This document shows, piece after piece, positions 54,728 through 63,459 of a stretch of DNA of 64,000 nt. Source of the stretch: Desulfomarina profundi (lineage in GTDB: Bacteria; Desulfobacterota; Desulfobulbia; Desulfobulbales; Desulfocapsaceae); contig NZ_AP024086.1 of NCBI RefSeq assembly GCF_019703855.1, positions 4,112,501-4,176,500 on the forward strand, given 5' to 3'. The notes under the pieces were generated by a model that was not told the origin of the DNA, made no database searches, and saw nothing but the letters and a program-made list of their open reading frames with translations. Made by a program: the position numbers and the translations under genes. How positions within the stretch are numbered: the first letter of the stretch is position 1; each line of letters starts with the position of its first letter.

Positions 54728-56409
54728 TATGGTTCCGCCCGGAAAAAGATGGTAAAGGTTGTTCCCTGGCCGATTTTGCTTTCAAGTACTATAGCTGCAT
54801 CATTTTCTTTGAGAGTTCGGTACACTATGGACATACCCAATCCGGCCCCGGAAGTTTTGGTGGTGAAAAAAGGTTCAAAAACCTGCTCGGCAACCTCCGG
54901 TGACATACCTGAGCCGTTATCCCGGAAATGAACAACCACATGATGGTCCTTAGAGAGGAGCCCAGGATATCTTTTTTGATAGAGTTTGAGCTTGCCGGGA
55001 GAGAGGCGGGTTGCTGTCAACGTAATTTCGCCCTGTTCCATAATGGCGTCAATAGCATTGAGAAAAAGATTAAGAAAGACCTGCTGAACCTGATGGGGAT
55101 CGGCAATGACGGGAGGGAGGTCATGGCTGATATTGCTGCTGAAATAAATCTGTTTTTTGGTCAGCCGGTTATTGATGAGAGGCAGGGTTTCAGCGATAAT
55201 GGTCATCAGTGAGGTCGGACGTTTATTGGGGACGACGGGGCGCGCATAGGAGAAGAAGTCGGTCAGCAGTTCGTTGAGACGATCCACCTGTCTGATAATG
55301 CGTTGGGAGCATTCAAGTTGTTCGCTGTTGTCCTTTGCCTCTTCTTCTATGGACTGTGCCATTATCTTGATTCCCGCCAGGGGATTTCGCACCTCATGGG
55401 CCACTGCCGAAGCGATTTCTGCGACTGTTGAAAGGCGGTTCATTTTTGCCATTTCCTTTCGGATATATTTCAGTTCGGAAATATCGGAAAGTGATATGAT
55501 CACTCCGACCGTTCTGCCGGTCGCGTCCTCTCTGGCCACATTGGAATAGTGGAGAATTCTCTCCTCACCGCCTGGTCCGGTAAATGACAGCTCTTTTTTC
55601 TGCTGCTCTTTGCCGGAATCAGTTATGGTAAGAAGCTTCCGTGCGACTTTTCGGTCAATAATCGAGAGAAGATTTCGGCCTTCCAGGGGAGTCGGGCTGG
55701 AATGGAAAATAGATTTTGCCACGGAATTGCTTTTTCTGATGGTGCCGTCAAGATCAGCAACTATCAGGCCATGATTCAATCCCTGAATAATGGATTCGGA
55801 AAATTTTTTTTCTTCCCTCAGGCTGACTATTGATTTCCTCAAATCATTTACAAGGTCTATGAGTTGCTGGTCTTGCTTGTGATTTTTGAAGATACCGGCG
55901 AGTATTGATCCAGCTATTTCAAGAAGCTGCTCAATTTTTTTTGAATATCGGTGTTTTTCCTCCACGTAGACAGTCAGTAACCCGTAAAACTGTTCATCAC
56001 TGGTTATGGGAATGATGTAATTCCCAAAGAACGGGATTATCTCCTTTTTTTCTGCAAAAAGGGGTGGAGAAGTTTTAAAGAAGGTAGCCGAACGGGTCTG
56101 GGCAATGGAGCCGCAATGACAGATACCGGGCTGGATACTGGTACAGAGGGGAGTGTTTTTTTCACAAGCGGGAGAGGAAACTTCACGGACGAGCTGAGGA
56201 GAGTCTTCCCCGGTGAGAAAAAGACCGATATGTGGTCCAAGCCCCAGGGAATCTGCGGAAATCAGTCTATTAATGATCTGCTCTATTTTGTTTTTGAAGA
56301 GTAGAGGACCAAAAGCAATCTTGAGGATGTCATTTATAATTTGCTGATGTTGACCCCGGTTGACAGGTACACCAATGTCATCATCTCTCGGGGTGGTTTT
56401 CATCTCCAT
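54727..56409 (-). CDS. Sensor histidine kinase with GAF and PAS domains
   Basis: Cognate kinase for the NtrC-type regulator, 560 residues from ATG 56409 (a GTG at 56460 is less likely). It has no transmembrane helix, so it is a cytoplasmic sensor. The N-terminal GAF-like domain (about 20-190) contains a Cys cluster, CEKNTPLCTSIQPGICHCGS, that could hold a metal or a cluster. A PAS domain follows (GLNHGLIVADLDGTIRKSN). The kinase core has H-box AVAHEVRNPLAGIKIMAQS, N-box LNLFLNAIDAIMEQGE and G-boxes FRDNGSGMSPEVAEQVFEPF, GAGLGMSIVYRTLKEN. The Cys cluster suggests redox or ligand sensing, which is an inference. Confidence 0.9.
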   Translation of the reverse strand: MEMKTTPRDDDIGVPVNRGQHQQIINDILKIAFGPLLFKNKIEQIINRLISADSLGLGPHIGLFLTGEDSPQLVREVSSPACEKNTPLCTSIQPGICHCGSIAQTRSATFFKTSPPLFAEKKEIIPFFGNYIIPITSDEQFYGLLTVYVEEKHRYSKKIEQLLEIAGSILAGIFKNHKQDQQLIDLVNDLRKSIVSLREEKKFSESIIQGLNHGLIVADLDGTIRKSNSVAKSIFHSSPTPLEGRNLLSIIDRKVARKLLTITDSGKEQQKKELSFTGPGGEERILHYSNVAREDATGRTVGVIISLSDISELKYIRKEMAKMNRLSTVAEIASAVAHEVRNPLAGIKIMAQSIEEEAKDNSEQLECSQRIIRQVDRLNELLTDFFSYARPVVPNKRPTSLMTIIAETLPLINNRLTKKQIYFSSNISHDLPPVIADPHQVQQVFLNLFLNAIDAIMEQGEITLTATRLSPGKLKLYQKRYPGLLSKDHHVVVHFRDNGSGMSPEVAEQVFEPFFTTKTSGAGLGMSIVYRTLKENDAAIVLESKIGQGTTFTIFFRAEP

Positions 56410-56532
56410 AACGCTCTCTTCGGGATAAAGCGGGATGTCGCAGGGTCGTGCGGCAGGCACGTCAGCCAGATTTTGCGCATATTACAGCGATTTTAAATGA
56501 AAAATCAAGAAAATCATTTGCTCGCTCAGGTT

Positions 56533-57702
56533 TCATTCTGATAAATCCTGTGCAGGTTCAGGTATGGCTATACGAACCCTGATGGGTTCCCGGATACCAA
56601 TATGTTTCACAAAATTACTCAGTCCCTGGATGACGGGCCAGGTTATTTCCTGTCCCTTTGGAATAATAAGTGTCCCGTTTTTTGCAAAGACATCATCTTC
56701 GGCAATCATACCGGAAATGATATCGTGGAATTTCACACTGATAATTTTTGTTTTTTCAGTCTGTACCTTCATGGTTGCCAGGAATTCCAATACCCTGGGA
56801 TTATACACCCCTGATTTTTTTTTCAACCTGGTCAGCGCTTCCCTGGGGTGGATGCCCTGGTGAAGGAGGAGATCATGGTCAATTACCGCTTTCAGGATCT
56901 GGGCTCCGATCTGTGCCTCTTCCGGCAGTTCTGCGAGTTCACCTGACTCGTATTCATCATACCGTTTGAGTTGATTTTTGACCATGAGTGCAACTTTTTC
57001 CAGTCGGGGAATATGGCTGAGAAGGTTGGCTCCTGTGACAGGATGCCGGGTGAACGTGTCCTCTTCTTCTTCAGTCAGGTTAACTCCGGCATTGAGTTTC
57101 TGCAGTATTTCCACGGGCAGGGTAATGCAGCCAATGCCGGACATCAGGGCAGCGATTTCATATTGCCAGAGGTGGGGAAGATCCATTTTTTCAGCAATAC
57201 TGTTGACCGTCATCTTAATTCTGTAACCACTGCTGAAGGCTGCGGAATTGGCAATGCTGAGGAGTTCGCTCAATACCTTGATACTGCCCTTCAGAGTTTC
57301 ATTCAAAAGTTGCTGTTCAGCGATGACAAGCCTGTATTGACGAAGAGCCAGAGCAAGGGAACTCACCAGGACAGACATGGCACAGGGTTTTGTCAGGAAC
57401 CTGAAAATCCGGCCTGTATTAACTGCCTCAATGGCTGTTTCCTGGTCTGCATTTCCGGTCAGCATGATACGTACCGTATCGGGATAAAGATCTTTAACCT
57501 GAGAGAGAAGCTGAATTCCATCCATTCCGGGCATACGCATATCTGAGACAATGACAGCAACAGGCCCCTGCTTTTTTAAAAGAGCAAGTGCGTCAGCGCC
57601 GCTTTCGGATGTGAGGACAGTGAAACGTTTTCTCAGTTGCCGTTTCATGGACTGCAGTACGTTAACTTCATCATCCACGAAGAGGATTGTTTCATTGGTC
57701 AT
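56533..57702 (-). CDS. Response regulator with degenerate HD-GYP-type domain
   Basis: A 389-residue regulator. The receiver (1-120) is intact (FVDDEVNVL, Asp in VIVSDMRMPGMDG, Lys in FLTKPCAM). The output domain resembles RpfG-type HD-GYP phosphodiesterases in order: NSIAEKMDLPHLWQYEIAALM, then VEILQKLNAGVNLTEEEEDTF, then RHPVTGANLLSHIPRLEKVA. The catalytic His-Asp is replaced by Ser-Gly (ALMSGIGC where HDIGK is expected) and the GYP loop is not seen. It is probably inactive as a c-di-GMP hydrolase and may bind a partner instead. It lies upstream of the kinase-regulator pair, same strand. Confidence 0.82.
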   Translation of the reverse strand: MTNETILFVDDEVNVLQSMKRQLRKRFTVLTSESGADALALLKKQGPVAVIVSDMRMPGMDGIQLLSQVKDLYPDTVRIMLTGNADQETAIEAVNTGRIFRFLTKPCAMSVLVSSLALALRQYRLVIAEQQLLNETLKGSIKVLSELLSIANSAAFSSGYRIKMTVNSIAEKMDLPHLWQYEIAALMSGIGCITLPVEILQKLNAGVNLTEEEEDTFTRHPVTGANLLSHIPRLEKVALMVKNQLKRYDEYESGELAELPEEAQIGAQILKAVIDHDLLLHQGIHPREALTRLKKKSGVYNPRVLEFLATMKVQTEKTKIISVKFHDIISGMIAEDDVFAKNGTLIIPKGQEITWPVIQGLSNFVKHIGIREPIRVRIAIPEPAQDLSE

Positions 57703-58007
57703 TGTCAGTATCCTGAAATAAAGAAGGAAATATGGATTTTTGTTTCTTCTTCTGACATTATCCGGTTTCCCCGGTCACAAATCAAATCATTTTTTGAAAT
57801 ACGTCCTGTAAAACAACCACTTCTCAAGGTTCACCTGTGCCAGGCGGGGTTTTCGGGAAGAGCCAAGACTGGTGACGAAAATTATTTCAATTCGTTGTCC
57901 GTGATTGTCAGTTATGGTTATTTTTAGAAAGATTCAGGTAAACAATGGTAAAAATTTAATTGATTGGTTAGTTGGTGCAGAAAGAAAACAGTGCAGGTCG
58001 GGAGAAA
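57703..58007. other. Gene-free divergent interval upstream of the tungstate locus
   Basis: About 305 bases between two divergent genes. The - strand regulator and the + strand HTH gene must both be transcribed from here. I found no clear promoter hexamers, repeats or hairpins. The right half is AT-rich (AATTTAATTGATTGG). Confidence 0.5.
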
Positions 58008-58949
58008 ATGAATACTCAAAAAAACACAAAATTTCTGACAACCAGGGAAGTGGCCAGGCTGCTCCATGTCAATGAAAAAATGGTCTACTCCCTGGTGCAT
58101 GACAAGGGACTGCCTGCCACGAAAATTACCGGAAAATGGCTGTTTCCCCGGCGATTGGTCGAAGAATGGCTGGAAACCAGTATCGTCAACTGTAACAAGC
58201 CGGGAACGGGGGCAACTCTGGACGGCAGCCAGCTCCTTTTTGCCGGCAGTGATGATCCCCTGTTCCAGAGAACCCTTTCTCTGTTTCATGCTCAGGAAAA
58301 TTATCCGATCATCTTTTTTGCCAACCTCGGCAGTATGGGCGGGTTGAGAAGTCTGCGGCGGGGACTCTGTCATATCGGCGTCTGCCATCTTCTTCAGGAT
58401 GACAATGACGAATATAATTTTGATTTTGCCGATCAGGAGCTGGACAGGTCACCGGTTTTTGTCAATTTCAGCAGACGTGAACAGGGGTTGGTTGTTGCCA
58501 GGGGTAATCCCAAAAAAATCGCCGGGCTCAGTGATTTGGTGAGAGATGATATCCGTATTGTCAACAGACCTTTGGGAACAGGGACTCGGCTTCTCCTGGA
58601 CTGCGAGATAGCACGCTCGGATATTTCTTCGAACCAGATAGCCGGTTATACAGATGAGGTTGCAAGACATATTGATGCCGGCCTGGAAGTTTTATCCGGT
58701 CGTGCCGATGCAGCTCCTGCCATCCGGGCGGCTGCAGGTCTTCTTGACCTGGATTTTCTTCCCCTTCGCTGGGAGCGGTTTGATCTGCTGATCAACAGAG
58801 ACTGTTTTTTCGATAAGGGCGTGCAAAAATTTATCAGCCTGCTCCATGAAGAGTCGTTCAGGGAACTGGCTGTGTCGTTTGAAGGTTATGATATTTCATT
58901 ATGTGGGAAGATGCTCTTTCCCGATAATTTTCAGTCAGAGGATAAATGA
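58008..58949 (+). CDS. HTH plus periplasmic-binding-like domain regulator of tungstate/molybdate genes
   Basis: A 313-residue regulator. Residues 1-55 are an excisionase/MerR-type helix-turn-helix (FLTTREVARLLHVNEKMVYSLVHD, then TGKWLFPRRLVEEWLE). The rest is a ModA/TupA-like binding domain fused inside the protein: QLLFAGSDDPLFQRTLSLFH, FFANLGSMGGLRSLRRGLCHIG, VNRPLGTGTRLLLDCEIA and SGRADAAPAIRAAAG match the PBP-like domain of molybdate sensors. I start at ATG 58008, since the open frame from 57972 is not conserved. It is four bases from tupA, so it likely controls, and belongs to, the tungstate operon. It is not ModE. Confidence 0.85.
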   Translation: MNTQKNTKFLTTREVARLLHVNEKMVYSLVHDKGLPATKITGKWLFPRRLVEEWLETSIVNCNKPGTGATLDGSQLLFAGSDDPLFQRTLSLFHAQENYPIIFFANLGSMGGLRSLRRGLCHIGVCHLLQDDNDEYNFDFADQELDRSPVFVNFSRREQGLVVARGNPKKIAGLSDLVRDDIRIVNRPLGTGTRLLLDCEIARSDISSNQIAGYTDEVARHIDAGLEVLSGRADAAPAIRAAAGLLDLDFLPLRWERFDLLINRDCFFDKGVQKFISLLHEESFRELAVSFEGYDISLCGKMLFPDNFQSEDK

Positions 58950-58952
58950 TTG

Positions 58953-59843
58953 ATGAGAACAGGAATTGTGCTGTTACTGGTAGTATTTATATCGGGATTC
59001 CGGGCGGAGCCTGGTCCTGCCGGGGAAAAGGTGTTGAAGATGTCCACCACGACCTCCACTCAGTCATCCGGACTGCTTGATTTCATTCTGCCGGAATTCA
59101 CACAAGATACAGGTATCAGGGTCAAGGTTATCGCCAAAGGAACCGGAGCGGCTATTCGAGACGGTCAGGACGGAAATGTGGATGTGATCTTTGTCCATGC
59201 GAGGGGCCGGGAGGAAAAATTCGTGGCGGAAGGATGGGGTACAAAACGGTATGCGGTGATGCACAATGATTTTGTAATTATCGGTCCGTCCGCAGATCCT
59301 GCAGGAATCAGGGGATTGAAGGATGGGGCCACGGCTCTGGCTCGCATTGCAGCAGAAAAACAGGGGTTTATTTCCAGGGGCGATGACAGCGGAACCCACA
59401 CCAAGGAACAGAATCTCTGGAAAAAATCCGGTGTTTCCCTGGTCGAACGCACACGGACCATTGTCAAAAAGGGGAAGAAAAAGATTATCAGCTATACCAT
59501 GCCGGCCAATGCCGACACCTGGTATTTATCGATTGGGCAGGGTATGGGGAAAACTGTTACCTTTGCAGATGAAAAACAGATGTATACCATGTCCGATCGA
59601 GGAACGTATATAAAATACAAATATGGCAAAATACCGGCAATTGAACTGGAGGTGCTCTGCGAAGGAGGCGGGGATCTTGCCAATCCTTACGGTATCATTC
59701 CGGTGAATCCTGAAAAATACCCACATGTCAGGCATGATCTTGCCATGAAATTTGTTACCTGGATTACCTCGGAAAAAGGGCAGAAGATGATTGATGGTTA
59801 CAGGTTGGAAGGGAAGCAGTTATTCTACCCTGATGCGTTGTAA
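58953..59843 (+). CDS. tupA: Tungstate ABC transporter substrate-binding protein
   Basis: Periplasmic binding protein for tungstate (TupA family). The signal peptide is GIVLLLVVFISGFRA. The mature protein opens MSTTTSTQSSGLLDFILPEF, the TTTS motif that binds the oxyanion. It continues with DVIFVHARGREEKFVAEGWG, ISRGDDSGTHTKEQNLWK and the C-terminal NPEKYPHVRHDLAMKF, all diagnostic of TupA rather than ModA. The start is ATG 58953 (an adjacent TTG at 58950 is less likely). Tungsten serves aldehyde- and formate-oxidising tungstoenzymes in anaerobes. Confidence 0.92.
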   Translation: MRTGIVLLLVVFISGFRAEPGPAGEKVLKMSTTTSTQSSGLLDFILPEFTQDTGIRVKVIAKGTGAAIRDGQDGNVDVIFVHARGREEKFVAEGWGTKRYAVMHNDFVIIGPSADPAGIRGLKDGATALARIAAEKQGFISRGDDSGTHTKEQNLWKKSGVSLVERTRTIVKKGKKKIISYTMPANADTWYLSIGQGMGKTVTFADEKQMYTMSDRGTYIKYKYGKIPAIELEVLCEGGGDLANPYGIIPVNPEKYPHVRHDLAMKFVTWITSEKGQKMIDGYRLEGKQLFYPDAL

Positions 59844-59846
59844 GAA

Positions 59847-59862
59847 CAGGGTGATCACCTTG
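59847..59862. promoter_or_regulatory. Palindrome between tupA and tupB
   Basis: CAGGGTGATCACCTTG is palindromic apart from one base pair, with core GGTGATCACC, located 3 bases after the tupA stop. It is a candidate operator or processing site within the operon. Confidence 0.45.
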
Positions 59863-59942
59863 CATTAAAGAGAAGGGGCGGGTATCATAGATCCTCCGTT
59901 TCTTGTAATGTTCCCGGTTTTTCGGGTTGGCGATTTTTATTT

Positions 59943-60647
59943 ATGGATTTATTCTTTGACAGTATCCGCTCCGCTTTTCTGCTTTTGCTCTCAGGGGACC
60001 CCCAGCTGATTGAGATTGTCGGAGTCTCACTCAAAGTGAGTTTCAGCTCAACCCTGATTGCTTCCATTGTCAGCATTCCCTGCGGGTTTATCATAGCCTA
60101 TTCTGTTTTTCCGGGCAAAAGGCTGCTCCTCACCTGTCTGAATACTCTGCTTGCTCTGCCGACGGTTGTAATCGGTCTCTTTGTTTATTCATTTATTTCC
60201 AGAAGGGGGCTTTTGGGTCCCCTTGAGCTGCTCTATACCCAGAAGGCAATTGTAATCGGTCAGGTGATCCTGATTGTGCCGGTGATCATGACCCTGACAA
60301 TTGCCGCCGTCAGTCGGATTGATGATCGTTTCCGTATGACGGCTCTGACTCTTGGGGCAAACAGGTGCCAGATGGCCCGTGTGATACTTGAAGAGGCCCG
60401 TTACGGAATCTTTGCGGCTGTTATTGCAGCCTTTGGCCGTGTTATTGCCGAGGTTGGCATCAGTATGATGCTGGGAGGGAATGCCAGAGGGTTTACCCGG
60501 ACAATGACTACGGCCATGGCCCTTGAATATGACAAGGGAGAGTTTGTTCTGGCAGTGGCCCTGGGCCTGACCCTTATGGCATTTGCCTTTATCATCAATA
60601 TGCTGTTTCATTTTTTTCAGGGAAGGACGGGGCAGGATGCTGTATAA
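59943..60647 (+). CDS. tupB: Tungstate ABC transporter permease
   Basis: Inner-membrane permease, 234 residues with five to six transmembrane helices. It starts MDLFFDSIRSAFLLLLSGDP, then EIVGVSLKVSFSSTLIASIV. The signature TNTLLALPTVVIGLFVYSF-type helix is visible as NTLLALPTVVIGLFVYSFIS. The coupling loop ALTLGANRCQMARVILEEAR docks the ATPase, and FGRVIAEVGISMMLGGNARG is specific to TupB. It overlaps the tupC start by 11 bases. Confidence 0.93.
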   Translation: MDLFFDSIRSAFLLLLSGDPQLIEIVGVSLKVSFSSTLIASIVSIPCGFIIAYSVFPGKRLLLTCLNTLLALPTVVIGLFVYSFISRRGLLGPLELLYTQKAIVIGQVILIVPVIMTLTIAAVSRIDDRFRMTALTLGANRCQMARVILEEARYGIFAAVIAAFGRVIAEVGISMMLGGNARGFTRTMTTAMALEYDKGEFVLAVALGLTLMAFAFIINMLFHFFQGRTGQDAV

Positions 60648-61322
60648 ACTGGAAAATCTGAAAAGAAATTTTGGTTCAAGAACTGTTCTTGATCTTGATT
60701 GCCTTAAAATTGAATCAGGGAAAATTTATACCCTGATCGGACCCAACGGAGCCGGAAAAACAACACTGCTGAAGATTCTTGCCTTTCTTGACCGACCGGA
60801 CTCGGGCAGAATGGTATTCAGGGGCAACCTGTGAAAATGTCTGAACAGCATCTGCATGCTCTGCGGCAGCATGTGGTTCTTCTGGACCAGAATCCGATCC
60901 TCTTTTCCGGCTCGGTGAAAAAAAATGTTGAGTTCGGGCTGGGGATAAGAAAAATACCGCGCCATCAACGGCTGCAGCGGGTGAAAGAGATGCTTCACCT
61001 GGTGGGGATGGAGAAGTTTATTGATTTCGACAGCAGGGGGCTTTCAGGGGGGGAGGTGAAACGTGTGGCGCTTGCCCGTGCCCTTGCTTTGTCTCCGGAC
61101 GTGCTGCTCTGTGATGAGCCGACCGCCAATGTGGATGTGAAAAATCAGGAAATCATTTTGGAAACACTGGAAAGAATAAACAAGGAAGAGGGTCGTTCAA
61201 TCATTTTCTCCACCCATTATCTCTCCCAGGGACAACGACTGGCTCACCATACTCTTCTGCTTGAGAACGGTGTTCTGGGTAAGTTGCCCCGTGAAGTGCT
61301 GCGGGATCCAGGTCTCAGTTGA
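60637..61322 (+). CDS. tupC: Tungstate ABC transporter ATP-binding protein, split by a frame break
   Basis: ATPase of the tungstate importer. The frame from ATG 60637 has Walker A GPNGAGKTTLLKIL and ends at MVFRGNL. The remainder resumes in another frame, RQHVVLLDQNPILFSGSVKK, with signature LSGGEVKRVALARAL and Walker B VLLCDEPTANVD, plus ISTHYL-type switch FSTHYLSQGQRLAHH. One extra G in the G4 run at 60821-60824 gives FRGQPVKMSEQ and a continuous 228-residue protein, the family length. The second ribosome start at 60831 is therefore probably not real. Confidence 0.88.
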
Positions 61323-61578
61323 ATCCCCAGACGCCGTAATTTGGACCGTACAGATCCCATTCTTCAGGTTTTCTGGCCAGAAACCATTCATGAAAACGTA
61401 CATCGGTTCGAGTTCCGCTGAAAGGGAAAGAGAGATAGAACCTTGCACATTTTTTTGTATCCGGTTTTCTTGAGAGTCTCATTCTCGGGTTGTTTTTTTT
61501 CACCTCTTCCAGAAGGGTCACTGCCTTGTCCGTGTCATGGAGGGGAACTGTCAGGGTGTAGTTATACTCTTCTTTCAT
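61315..61578 (-). CDS. Small uncharacterised protein
   Basis: A 87-residue acidic/basic protein starting MKEEYNYTLTVPLHDTDKAV. An open frame to 61599 adds seven residues. It contains KNNPRMRLSRKPDTKKCARF and FHEWFLARKPEEWDLYGPNYGVWGF, Trp/Tyr-rich, with no signal or membrane segment. It overlaps the convergent tupC end by eight bases. I do not recognise the family. Confidence 0.55.
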   Translation of the reverse strand: MKEEYNYTLTVPLHDTDKAVTLLEEVKKNNPRMRLSRKPDTKKCARFYLSFPFSGTRTDVRFHEWFLARKPEEWDLYGPNYGVWGFN

Positions 61579-61928
61579 GGATTCGGGCCCCTTGTTCAAA
61601 TTGCTTTAACTTTTTCCGGGAAGATGCATGGTGTATCTTTTCTTGGGTTGTTATATTTTATAAGGGTGCGTATTCTCTTATATGGTTATTGGCGGTTTTT
61701 ATCGGGGTCTGTCCCCGTTTTCCTCAAATATTTCACATACTGTCCCCGAAATACCCAGAGCAACTGTCAAGGATAAAGATTTGACCCCCTTTTCTTATCT
61801 CCCAGATTACCGGTGACATTGTGTTGGCCTATGCTTTCCTTGAAGGCGAGAACCTCCTGATTTCAGTTTTTATCGCAGAATCGTATACATAGTTGAGGTG
61901 GAGAGATAAGGTTGCTGTCAATGGAATT
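61579..61928. other. Gene-free interval with mobile-element-like remnants
   Basis: About 350 bases with no convincing gene. It contains the palindrome CGGGGTCTGTCCCCG (61703-61717), then CTGTCCCCGAAAT (61740-61752) and ATTTGACCCCCTTTT (61778-61792). Such GGGG-TCTGT-CCCC motifs are common beside REP-associated IS200-like transposases in this bacterial group, but no transposase remains here. Confidence 0.5.
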
Positions 61929-62129
61929 CTAACTAATGAAAACAAGAAAAAATATACAAAAACAAAAACTAATTAATGATATTAAAGCCAACACCTTATC
62001 AAAATAACTTAACTTGATTTTTGCATTAGATGATAAAATGCCACCCCAAAATGGTATTTTACTTCTTACTGCTGTTGCAGCCAAGCAACAACCTGAAATA
62101 ATAGCAAATATTATAGGAATCGATTTCAT
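61929..62129 (-). CDS. Small membrane protein, putative Rhs-tip immunity
   Basis: A 66-residue protein with two hydrophobic helices, IPIIFAIISGCCLAATAVRS and VLALISLISFCFCIFFLVFI, separated by a polar loop. Its ATG at 62129 lies one base after the stop of the Rhs tip gene, the position where immunity genes for Rhs/CDI toxins are found. That link is positional only. A larger open frame to 62177 adds a Lys/Ile-rich lead that I discount. There is no recognisable family. Confidence 0.5.
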   Translation of the reverse strand: MKSIPIIFAIISGCCLAATAVRSKIPFWGGILSSNAKIKLSYFDKVLALISLISFCFCIFFLVFIS

Positions 62130-62130
62130 T

Positions 62131-62562
62131 TTAATCACAGAGCTCTTTTGGATAATAATCACCTTTTGAAATATCAATTGGAGTGAAACCAGCTCCGAGT
62201 CTCAATTTTACACTCCATTTGTCACCATTTGTTGACATACCTAACCATCTACTAGGGCCGAAATTTATGTCAAAAGGCGTTGTTGGCGGATCAACTTCAC
62301 CATCAAACGGATAGTCGAATTCAAAAGAAAAACCACCACCTATTTCCAAATCTGTCGTGAAATCTATTTTTGTTGGATGTTTTGAATTCCAACTAAATGT
62401 CACAGGGCCCAAACTTCCACCAAATCCCCAAGAAAACAACCCCTCCGGATCCACCCAATTAACGGGATCATTTCCAACGTAACCATAAAGATTAATCCCA
62501 CCATCAAGCCCAATAGGATCAGCAGAAAGATACCGTCCAGTATCCGGATCATAAAATCTGTG
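62131..62562 (-). pseudogene. Truncated Rhs-family tip: core motif plus unknown C-terminal domain
   Basis: The 3' remnant of a much larger Rhs/YD-repeat gene. It starts abruptly in HRFYDPDTGRYLSADPIGL and runs GGINLYGYVGNDPVNWVDPE, the Rhs core-associated consensus that ends every Rhs protein before its variable tip. The roughly 105 residues after PEGL (FSWGFGGSLGPVTFSWNSK to DYYPKELCD) are a variable C-terminal domain that I cannot identify. The open frame begins at 62619 with unrelated residues. All YD repeats and the N-terminus are missing, so this is an orphan tip or decayed copy, followed by a small membrane-protein gene. Confidence 0.75.
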
Positions 62563-62677
62563 CCAAGATATCACGATGCGTCTTCTCCCCCTAAGGAGCT
62601 GTTTTTCTTCAGGGTTCACGCAGGTTCAAAGAGCTGTGTTCAGTAATACACGACATTTACAGACAAGACAAGCAACT

Positions 62678-63300
62678 TCAGGCAGTTAAAGAAAAAAAGA
62701 GTTGTGCACCGGGGTTGTGTTCTGGTTCCTTTCGCCGCAGGCGGAGTAGGTTGACGATTGCTCCGTCTTTGTCGCAGATTGGGAAGACAACGCAGTTATA
62801 AAAAATCTCGTTGCCTTTTGCATTGAGTATACCCAGGCTTTTCAGCGTGTTGATGACTTCCGGATCGTCCGGCAGGATGTTTTTCAGACTGCCATTTGCA
62901 TAGCCGGTGCCGAAGTCGGTGAGCGTTTGGTTGTTCGATATGCCCCGACCCTTGAGGTAGTGTCTTCTGTGAAAGTGTGTTGATAATAGCCGACCACACG
63001 AGCCAGCAGCTTCTTGTCGGATACGCTGATTCTTGCTTTTTCATTTTGTTCTTTAACTGCTGCTTTTCTGGCTTCTGCCTTCTGGTATCGGCAGCTCTCC
63101 TCCGGGGAAGTAGTCCTTGAGCAGTTCCACAGGTTTTCCCTGGGATTAACGGTAAGTGATGGACTCTTTGTATTCTCATGGAAGGGGCAGAAGCCTTGGT
63201 AGTTCCCGCCGACCTGCTTCAGCTCGATGCCACAGGCCTTCATAAAGGGAGCAAGGTCAACGCCTTGCTTGATGGCGTCGATTTCGTCTTGATTGGTCAT
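62678..63300 (-). pseudogene. Decayed CHC2 zinc-finger / primase-like gene
   Basis: The remnant of a protein with a DnaG-type CHC2 zinc finger. ATG 63300 reads MTNQDEIDAIKQGVDLAPFM and GNYQGFCPFHENTKSPSLTV, with NLWNC holding the third Cys. The fourth Cys and the rest of the finger are missing. A GGAACTGC junction suggests a microhomology deletion to a downstream ELLKDYFPGGE-like segment in another frame. A second frame change near 62950 restores YLKGRGISNNQTLTDFGTGY and VVFPICDKDGAIVNLLRLRR, typical of mobile-element primases, ending at 62678. Multiple lesions mark it as dead. Confidence 0.8.
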
Positions 63301-63459
63301 CTCGTCTTCTTCTCCTGTCTTGCATTTCAAAAAGTGATCATGCTATGAAATAGTGGACACTCAGTTAAGCCATTGTTACGTAAGCGCTAAATAAACCCCA
63401 TCTTCTCATAGCAGTAAGAAAATGTTCCACTATGCCAAACCCAAACAAGGAGGCATATC

